Source of the DNA: Scleropages formosus
Lineage: Eukaryota > Chordata > Actinopteri > Osteoglossiformes > Osteoglossidae
Direction of reading: 5' to 3'
Assembly: GCF_900964775.1 (NCBI RefSeq)
Contig: NC_041818.1
Span: 10,189,332 to 10,253,331, forward strand
DNA: 64,000 nt
The notes below the pieces were generated by a model that saw only the letters and a list, made by a program, of their open reading frames with translations, was not told where the DNA came from and ran no database searches. The translations under genes were made by a program, and so were the position numbers. How positions within the stretch are numbered: the first letter of the stretch is position 1; each line of letters opens with the position of its first letter. Below, in pieces: positions 47,216 to 64,000 of the stretch.

Positions 47216-48985
47216 ATGGAGTTCCCCCAGCATAGCCAACAGCTTTTGGCTAACCTGCGAGCTCAGCGCCTCCAGGGATTCCTGTGCGACTGCACCGTCC
47301 AGGTTGGGTCTGCCCGTTTCCTAGCCCACCGTGCTGTCCTGGCCTCCTGCTCGCCATTCTTCCACATGTTCTACTCTGAGCAGCCTCTAGGGAAGAGGGA
47401 GACTGTTACCATCAATGGAGAAATTGTGACTCCCCTGGCCTTTGGCCTGCTCCTGGACTTCATGTATGAGGGCACACTGAGGTTGGCTGCCCAGCCCCCA
47501 CCAGAGGATGTGCTGGCTGCAGCCAGCTTCCTACACATGAATGATATTGTACGCGTGTGTAAGAAGAGGCTGCAGGGTCGAGGCCTGGCCGAGGCAGACA
47601 GCACCAAGGCTGAAGAGGAGTGTGTGGTTGTCGGGGGGAGTTCGGCTAGGTTGGTGGGAGGAACCCGGGAATCTAGGGAGGATGCAGGAGGAGGGGGGAC
47701 TGAGGGATCAGCGGGGGTGACAAAAGGTACAGCGCTGTCCTTGCCTCAGTTTCCCCACCTCAACCAGTTCACCCCACACGGATCAGAGAGAAAAGTAGAT
47801 ATTCGAGAAGAGACTCCTAGCCCGAACAATACAGACAAATCTGGCTCTGCCAGTCCAGACCTAGCTGATACTACCCAGCCAGGGATGGACTCTTTGCCCA
47901 GGCCTCAAAGCCAAGGAGAGACTACCCTCGCCAGCCCTTGCAGCTCCACTGAAATGTACTCCAGCAACCACCCATCTTCTTCATCTTCCTCCTCATCTTC
48001 TGTTGTACCTGTAGCCCAGTGTTTCCCCAGCTCAGAGACTCAAAACAATGGGAACAGCTCTCTTTCACTGACACATGCAAATGAGAATAGCACCTCCAGT
48101 CCAGATCTGGCCGGCCCATTGATCTCAAATGATAGTTGCATAACGTTAGCGCAAGGTGGCAACCTGCAAGCTGGTGTTTCAAAAGCAGTGCCTATTACAG
48201 TGCAAAGGCAGAGTCCCCCACCACCCTTAGCACCACTTCCCCTTCCACACACGCACAACCAGTCTGTGCCCGAGGTGCAAACCCTGGGGATGGAAAGAGA
48301 ACGCTCAAGTTCACGACAGGATGGACAGAGTCAGGGTTCAACAAAGGAAATAGCAGCAGGACTAGGACAGGAGGAAGAAGAGGAGGAGCGAGAGGATGAT
48401 GGGGTCAAGGTAAAGGTGGAGGCCATTGTCATTTCAGATGAGGAGCTGGATGACATGGAAGTGATGCTTGAAAGGGAAGGGGAGCACCGAAGGGGCTCAG
48501 AGGGAGTGGAGGGGGCTGAGTTTGAGGACAGCGATCAGGTATTCCTGCCGCACCACTCCCTTTTGCACCTCCCTCACCACCAAGAGCCCCTTTCCTTCCC
48601 ACTCTCTCCTCAAGGTACGAGCACCTCTGACCCTCCTTCCTTTCCTGGCGGTTTCTTCCCTTCCACTTCCCATCAAGGACACGCTCAACAGCCAGACCAA
48701 CAGGCCCTGTACTTCCAGGACTTTCAGGAGTCCTTGGGCACCTATGTGGAGGACGTGCCCACTTGTGCCACCTGTGGGAAAACGTTTTCCTGTGCCTATA
48801 CTCTGAGGCGGCATGCCATCGTGCACACGCGTGAGCGCCCCTATGAGTGTCGTTACTGCTATCGCAGCTACACCCAGTCCGGGGACCTGTATCGACACAT
48901 CCGTAAGGCCCACGACCACGGGCTGCCAGCCAAACGCAGCCGAGTGGATTCTGAACCGCCACAGCCACCGCCCCAGCAACCCTGA
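47216..48985 (+). CDS. ZBTB3: BTB/POZ zinc finger protein ZBTB3
   Basis: Nuclear BTB zinc-finger transcription regulator, 589 residues in one exon (human 574 in its long form). The BTB domain spans about 1-118 and is very close to human, starting [18 protein letters not shown]. It is followed by the conserved GLAEADSTK. The centre is disordered and rich in Ser, Pro and acidic residues, with the conserved [12 protein letters not shown] (a sumoylation-type VKVE next to a SUMO-interaction-like patch). Two C2H2 fingers lie at about 517-566 ([10 protein letters not shown]... and [19 protein letters not shown]), followed by a basic AKRSR and a Pro/Gln tail. I start at the ATG 47216; a frame upstream to 47195 lacks an ATG. 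An acceptor (tttccttcag at 47167-47176) just upstream suggests the exon is joined to a 5' untranslated exon. Confidence 0.96.
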   Translation: MEFPQHSQQLLANLRAQRLQGFLCDCTVQVGSARFLAHRAVLASCSPFFHMFYSEQPLGKRETVTINGEIVTPLAFGLLLDFMYEGTLRLAAQPPPEDVLAAASFLHMNDIVRVCKKRLQGRGLAEADSTKAEEECVVVGGSSARLVGGTRESREDAGGGGTEGSAGVTKGTALSLPQFPHLNQFTPHGSERKVDIREETPSPNNTDKSGSASPDLADTTQPGMDSLPRPQSQGETTLASPCSSTEMYSSNHPSSSSSSSSSVVPVAQCFPSSETQNNGNSSLSLTHANENSTSSPDLAGPLISNDSCITLAQGGNLQAGVSKAVPITVQRQSPPPPLAPLPLPHTHNQSVPEVQTLGMERERSSSRQDGQSQGSTKEIAAGLGQEEEEEEREDDGVKVKVEAIVISDEELDDMEVMLEREGEHRRGSEGVEGAEFEDSDQVFLPHHSLLHLPHHQEPLSFPLSPQGTSTSDPPSFPGGFFPSTSHQGHAQQPDQQALYFQDFQESLGTYVEDVPTCATCGKTFSCAYTLRRHAIVHTRERPYECRYCYRSYTQSGDLYRHIRKAHDHGLPAKRSRVDSEPPQPPPQQP

Positions 48986-49870
48986 CTGAGGTCTGTGGTG
49001 GACACTCAGAGGTACTTATGTAGCAGAAAAGGAAACATGGACTATAGAAACCTGCTTTTAATTGGAGTTTTCAATTCCGTATTGTAAAACAGCTCTATCT
49101 TCAGCCATTTCATGATGTGGAGTACCAAAAATGTATGCAAACTAAGAAGTGTCTTTTAAAAAATATCAGTTGCTAAACCGCAACTACTTTGTGAAATCTT
49201 TGAGTAGAGAATACAGTGTCCATAATTGTCAGGTTTACCAGACTTGAGACCAGTTGTGAAAAATGACTGGAAGAGTTTAGTGCAGCTGAAAGGGAATGTT
49301 TCAATGTAATGAGGATACAATGATGGTGGGCAATTCTGGTCAAGTCCTGCAGTAATACAGATCTTTGTTACCTTTCTACTACTTACTGATGCCTGAAATG
49401 CCATGAGACATTTTTTTAACTCACTTTAATCACACCATTAAGCATTATGGTCAAGTGAAAACCAGCTCACCATGCTGCCTGTCAAGACCAGAATTTCCCT
49501 TACCTGTTGTAGAAGCATTATTAACTAGTGTCTTTTATTATTTATGGGTTTGTTTTTTTTTAATTAATTGTGCAAAAGATATGAATAAATAGCCCACTAC
49601 CAAAACATGTTACTAAACCTTTGCTGTGAACAAGGTGTACAGTGCTGTATTATACGTATTTATACTTTTTTATGTTTTCATTGATTGTTCATTTAAATAA
49701 ATGTGTATGAGCAGTTTTTCTTGGCTAGTGGCCATGTTATGTCAGTAGCCATCTCAATTTTACCTATAAATTGTATTTAATTAGGTTTGGGTAGGATGCC
49801 TGTAGATGTACAGACTAATAAAACTTTTAATAAAGTAATAGCGCTAATAAAGGTTGAATAAAGGTTTGAA
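48986..49870 (+). other. ZBTB3: ZBTB3 3' untranslated region with clustered poly(A) signals
   Basis: AATAAA occurs at 49696-49701 and four more times within 46 bases (49817, 49829, 49846, 49857). No coding similarity is seen in this stretch. Confidence 0.65.
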
Positions 49871-52475
49871 GGGAACTTGTGGCTTTGCTGTTTGGCCACA
49901 AAGGCAGGGCTTCTACGGAAGGTGTTGTAAGAGTATACATGCTCATACTAAAAGTATATCTTTGTAGCTTGGTTTAGCATGTTTGTGCACCACAGACATA
50001 CCTGGAAATTAGCAACCAACAATCATTGTTAGTTGTTCAGGAAGTATTTAAATGGTTAACAAACCAGATAACATTCTGCATAAAAATACATCACTTAAGA
50101 TTTTAGTTTATTCATCATCAGTTTGGACAGATTCTAATTTTCAAAAATGTCTTGAAGATTTGCAGAATCATGAAATGTCAAATGACAGGGAGAACTCACC
50201 TGAAGATAATGCAAGGCATGAACTGGGATCCCATGTGCAGGAATGGGAACCACGTGTTCATTGGTCTCTCAGGAATGGCCAAAATAGTACCCCAAGAGTG
50301 ACAAATCTGAGCAAGAGTTCCAACTTTAGGACTTTTTGACATCAAAGCGATGAAGTCAAAATGAGAGCGGTACTAAATGCAAAAAGCTGAATGCAACAAA
50401 ATACTGTAGAGAAGTACATTTTAACGGAATGTGTTTCTTTGCCATGAAATGTGATATTCACCCCATCTGATGTTCAGTTTGAATATGAAACTGGCTTTAT
50501 TTCTACGTCTCTATATGTGCATGAATTGCTTCAGAACAAATCAACAACAGAGTAGCTTACACAGAAGAAATTTGTGTGTTCTGGAATGGCCAAGTCACAG
50601 TACAGACCTCAACCCAGTTGAGATTCTGTAGCATGACCCGAAAAGAGCTGTTCTCACAAGGAATCCTAGAAATATCAATGAGCTGAAAGTTTTGTGAGGA
50701 GCAAAGGTCTAAAATTCCTCCTAACCCTTGTGCAAGTCTGATCAGCAGTGAGAGGAAATGTTTGGTGGTGGTTATTGCTGCTCGAATTCTATCATTACAA
50801 AATACAAGGGTTCACATACCTTTTCCAGCCTGGACTGTGAATATTGTCGATATTGAGGAGGTGTGCAATAGGTCGGTTAATACAATTCACATCTAATTGT
50901 AACTAATAATTTTTAATTTAGCAGATTGTGTTTGTCCATCATTGTGACTTAGTTTAAGATTAGTCCATATTTTATGAGTAATGCAGAAATCCATGCAATT
51001 CTAAAGAGTTCAAAAACTTTTTCTTGGAACTTTACATTTATAATAAATTGGAACCCAAACCATATCACCTAACCACATAAAATTTATTTTTAGACTGATA
51101 AGAACTTGAATAATTGTGAAAGAAATTGCATAAAATACTTAATTATGGTAGTATATCTAAATGCACTGCATTAAACAAAGAGCATGAGAAACACAAAAAA
51201 TACTGTACATAATGTTCTACAAGTTGCATATTGCTTCTACTTGTGCAATATTCTTCATAATGCCAGTCAAAGTTTAACTGTCATTTTGAATATACTAATG
51301 TGTTATATTCATTTGTGTAATGTAAAACATAACATCAAAATGTCATCTTATTATACTCAGATTTCATGTACGCTTAAGAAAAGTCGTACATGATGGTAGG
51401 CAGGGACCTAGTCCACACCAGAGATCAGTGGAACACAATTCTGAATAGGAACACACTAATAGGTCCTGTATTGGAGGACACAGTCATACCTTCACATATT
51501 CTAAGGAGACTGAGCCATCATCCATTATTTGGCCAGCTTTCATTCTCTGGGCCACGGAGGATGCCAAGGGGTACAAATAAAAGTACACAGTTCAGTAGTT
51601 GTGGGATACAGGCTAGACTGTCTTGGGTTTCACTCTTTAATCTCTTCAGGTAGAATGTTCAGACATCACAAATATCAAACAAGTGTCAGTTGTAATTTTC
51701 ACATAACAGCTCATTTAGGTCAAGTATAAGACTGGGACCCTCGCGATTGAAGTATCATGCTGACAGATGCAAGAAAATAAATATGAATATACTTTTTACA
51801 TATATACATAAATTATACTTTTTATTTTGGCATAAAGATACTCTTGGTCCAGAACATCCAATTTTTATAATCATAACATATTTAAATCAGAAATTACCTA
51901 CAGAACAGATAAAACACTTTTTATTATTCAAATATGGTGAGATTTTTTGCAGTTATGAAATTCATTTTAGGTATCTGGGACTAGATAACAGTATCTCAGA
52001 CCTTGGGAACCTCTGGAAACTTTTTGATACTGATGATTACACAGTAAGTGGGATGGGCTTTGGTACTTCAGCAGTAAACAAGTTCTGAATGAGATGTAAG
52101 GATGTTTACAACAGTATAAAAATTAAAGAAAAAAAAAAACAAGTGGCTTTCCATGAAAAATGCCATGTCACAGCTTCACAGTAGAATTACAGCGGACTGT
52201 ACACATGCAGCAGGGGTGGAAAACACTCCTTCCTCCAGGACAGCAACCAGAGGGAAGTGCAGTTATTGTGGAATGCAGTCTACGCAGAACATCCGTTCAT
52301 AGCGCTCGCTGTAGCTAAGACAAGGTGGAACAAAGTGAAGAGGAAAATGACATTAATGCCTTTACGATTAAGTTCCATACATCACAGGTAACGTGCAGTC
52401 ACAGGAGTCAGAGTTACTACACATGTGGTTGCCACTCTTACTGCTGTTAATGTATTACACGCTACCGGCACTTGC
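49871..52475. other. Intergenic, gene-poor
   Basis: AT-rich with short open frames only. Frames at 51390-51653 and 51747-52088 have no recognisable domains. It holds one Tc1-like remnant (listed separately) and presumably the 3' untranslated region of the Siva-like gene in the last few hundred bases. Confidence 0.5.
50545..50845 (+). mobile_element. Tc1/mariner transposase 3' remnant
   Basis: The sequence ggccaagtcacagtacagac reads as the WPSHSTDLNPVEI motif of Tc1-like DDE transposases, followed by a KRAVLTRNPRNINELK-like stretch. Several stops and frame breaks are present, for example the TAG right after PVEIL. The right end (acaagggttcacataccttt) resembles the usual Tc1-type terminus. The 5' half is missing. 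Confidence 0.7.
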
Positions 52476-53449
52476 TCACACACAGCGCTCGTACTTGGGT
52501 TGACAGCAGATGAAGCAGTGCACCCGAAGGCAGAGGTGGCACTGCCGCTGGCACTGCACACACACCACCTTCTCACACCTTCCACAGGCAGCGCTGTTGA
52601 ACAATGGACGCTCACACAGTGCACAGACGGAGGTGGAGGACTCATCTTTGAAAAGAAAAAAAACGATGCAGTGTGCAGAATGAAACAGTTTAAGGGATGT
52701 AATGGAGCAATAAACATGTCAGTCTTACCTGTGTTGTTAGGGCTTCTCAGTAATTCTCCCCTGGATCCCAAGCGCATCTGTCCCCCCCTAACAGCACCCC
52801 GTCTGGGTGGGGTACAAGGGGATGCAGGAGGGGCCGGAGCCGGACGCGTAGAGCAGGCACCAGAAAAGAGCAAGGCTCTAGTGCGCTCTGTGATGGAAGC
52901 GTTGATGGGGAGGAAAAGACACTTTAGTAAAGCTACTGTGTTTCAAGGGGGGCGCGGTGGCGCAGTGGGTTGGACCTCATCCTGCTCTCTGGTGGGTCTG
53001 GGTTTTGAGTCCCGCTTGGGGTGCCTTGTGATGGACTGGCGTCCCGTCCTGGGTGTGTCCCCTTCCCCTCCAGCTTTGCGCCCTGTGTTGCTGGGTTAGC
53101 CTCCGGCTCCCCGCGACCCCGTATGGGACAAGCGGTTCAGATGGTGTGTGCGTGTGTGGGTGTACTGTGTTTCAGCATTCCCATTAACTGAATTCTCTGA
53201 ATTTGCTTTGATATTCTCACAGGTACTAGGCTGGCATTCAGCGTCCGAGCTCCCCGGGTTGGAGCTACGTTCCGGAACACGTCGAACGACCACTACTTGT
53301 GAAGAAGCTGTCATAGAGAAGCAGTCTGGGCTGAAGGCGGACTCACCATACACAGCCATTCTTTGAGCCTCCCGGCTGACCGTCCCCTCTTTCACACACG
53401 TTTTCCTCTGCGGGGTGCCATCAGACCAGGGGCAGCTGCGCTTCGACAT
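52476..53449 (-). CDS. siva1: Siva-like apoptosis regulator, three exons
   Basis: Siva proteins are small zinc-binding adaptors first found as CD27 tail binders that promote apoptosis. Exons in order: 53449-53347, 52887-52729, 52645-52476, total 432 nt, 143 residues, GT-AG and in phase. Family marks: the N-terminal MSKRSCPWSD (human MPKRSCPFAD), YERTRALLFSGA (human FEKTKRLLFLGA), GGQMRLGSRGELLRS (human RGQMLIGPDGRLIRS), and a C-terminal Cys-rich zinc module with eleven cysteines (CALCERPLF, CGRCEKVVCVQCQRQC, CFICC). It is shorter than human (175) and ends at KYERCV, lacking the last CTSC-type pair. The middle is Pro/Ala-rich. A young SINE sits in intron 1. The first-exon donor is the consensus GTGAGT; donors further on give poorer alignments. 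In human SIVA1 is not beside KAT5, so this may be a diverged paralogue. Confidence 0.72.
52946..53162 (+). mobile_element. Young tRNA-derived SINE with 12-bp target-site duplication
   Basis: Begins aggggggcgcggtggcgcag, with gcttggggtgccttgtgatg and gcgtcccgtcctgggtgtgt, and ends in a (GT)n tail. Flanked by TACTGTGTTTCA at 52934-52945 and 53163-53174. Inserted antisense in intron 1 of the Siva-like gene. Same family as 7729-7942. Confidence 0.92.
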
Positions 53450-54472
53450 TTCCAGGCCCACCACCTGCCCCGGAAGAGCTTAATTTGACCGAACGTTTTA
53501 TTCATTGGGGCAAAAACGTGTGGCAAATGTGAACACAAGGAGAAATTCAAGAGACCAAGAGTGTCCAGTGCAACCAGGATTCAACATATCATATTCCACA
53601 CTATAGTTTTTTTTTCCCCATCAAGTCCATAATCCATATGGGTTATCGCACACACTGTGACGATAGAAATTTAGCTATTACTACTATTATTTATAATAAT
53701 AAAAATAATGATAATAATAATAATAATAATAATAATAACAGCAATTAACATAACAATTATTATTATTATTCGACTCTCAGAAATTTCTTCTCAGTGATGA
53801 GATGATGACAAACCCAGGATGGACTATTGTGCTGCATTTAATACAAGCTACTAGACTGTGTTAAACAACCGAGTAAACAGCAGCAGAACGTAAGGGAACA
53901 ATTACATTCCTGTAAGTAATAAAAATAAGAAACGCAAAGCGACCCCCCCTTCACCTTTTTACTTACTAGTAACAGGTTTTCATTTCAAGCCTTGTACTAT
54001 GATACACATGCTGGCGGGGGGGGGAAGAGGGCCAATAATCAAAAAGGGACCTTATGAGGCCCAAAACGCCATAAGACGAGAATCGAGAGAACAGTAGAGA
54101 AACTCATCAGCACTCTAAATAAACACAAACAGGCGTCTTGTTCACTCGTCTGAGGCGTTTGTGATGGAGCCGCGGCGTCGGCGGTCCCTCTACTGCCACC
54201 TACAGCACGGGAGTCTGGAGGGGCTTAAAACGTAGATAGGGCTGGAAACACATCGAGTAAATTTCTAACTGTTAACTCATTCGTGTGAACGTTAGAAACA
54301 TTAATTTTATCACTCATTTTTACCAGCCCAGTTAGCAGAAACACGCCAGCACTGGTTATGCGTATGTGACGCCTCACGGGAAAGTGGCTCCTGTAACCCA
54401 CAATGCACCGCTGCCTCCTTGTAAACGTCGCGGCCCGGGTCGGGTGCGCAGTGTAGGAGACGGACGCGCAAG
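53450..54472. promoter_or_regulatory. Divergent Siva-like/KAT5 promoter region
   Basis: The two start codons are 1.0 kb apart on opposite strands. Close to KAT5, aacccacaatgcaccgctg (54395-54413) matches the ZNF143/Staf SBS consensus, and the KAT5 start codon itself lies in aagatggcgg, a YY1-type motif. CpG density rises from about 54.4 kb. The Siva side has no TATA box. The middle holds a TAA microsatellite. Confidence 0.55.
53677..53770. repeat. (TAA)n/(ATT)n imperfect microsatellite
   Basis: About 20 TAA-type units followed by inverted ATT units, so the strand can fold on itself. Lies in the Siva-like/KAT5 interval. Confidence 0.9.

Positions 54473-64000
<9,528 letters not shown>

Noticed and set aside
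48429-48979. Long minus-strand frames of 160-179 codons
   Set aside because: Antisense shadows of the GC-rich ZBTB3 coding exon.
51747-52088. 113-codon plus-strand frame in the ZBTB3/Siva-like interval
   Set aside because: AT-rich, Ile/Phe/Lys-dominated composition with no motif or splice partner.
53096-53464. Reading the Siva-like first exon through as a 122-codon frame
   Set aside because: The consensus GTGAGT donor at 53346 gives the family-matching junction (YERTRALLF); the read-through runs into the intron and the SINE.

Overview
The window is vertebrate nuclear DNA, almost certainly from a ray-finned fish. It has split genes with GT-AG introns, CpG-rich promoters, long AT-rich introns, microsatellites and many tRNA-derived SINEs of teleost type. 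One young SINE family (two copies with intact target-site duplications) resembles a family I associate with bony-tongue fishes such as arowana; that placement is from memory and tentative.

Seven host genes can be read, in this order: MACROD1 (-, 5' part only), STIP1 (+, complete), FERMT3 (+, complete coding region), TRPT1 (-, first coding exon not resolved), ZBTB3 (+, single coding exon), a short Siva-like gene (-), and KAT5/Tip60 (+, lacking its last coding part beyond the window end). MACROD1-STIP1-FERMT3-TRPT1 matches the gene order of human 11q13, and ZBTB3 and KAT5 are also human 11q12-q13 genes, so this is an old conserved block. Exons were placed by protein similarity recalled from the human proteins, and every listed junction keeps the reading frame.

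Layout: 1-16862 is MACROD1 intron with SINEs, simple repeats and a few octamer-bearing stretches, but no exon I can defend. 16.9-19.0 kb holds two MACROD1 exons. 19.0-20.0 kb is a divergent MACROD1/STIP1 promoter with heat-shock elements. 20.0-32.5 kb is STIP1 with DNA-transposon remnants in two introns. 33.0-40.3 kb is FERMT3 with two candidate promoters. 40.3-44.7 kb is convergent with TRPT1. 45.7-46.0 kb is a likely TRPT1/ZBTB3 shared promoter. 47.2-49.9 kb is ZBTB3. 49.9-52.4 kb is mostly empty, with one Tc1-like remnant. 52.5-53.4 kb is the Siva-like gene, head to head with KAT5 (54.5 kb to the window end).

The genes do not form a pathway: they cover ADP-ribose hydrolysis, Hsp70/Hsp90 co-chaperoning, integrin activation, tRNA repair-type phosphotransfer, transcription, apoptosis and histone acetylation. 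I found no previously undescribed system. The points most worth checking are the divergent Siva-like gene beside KAT5, an unexplained minus-strand terminal exon just upstream of ZBTB3, the apparently missing second MACROD1 exon, and the promoter architecture of STIP1 and FERMT3.
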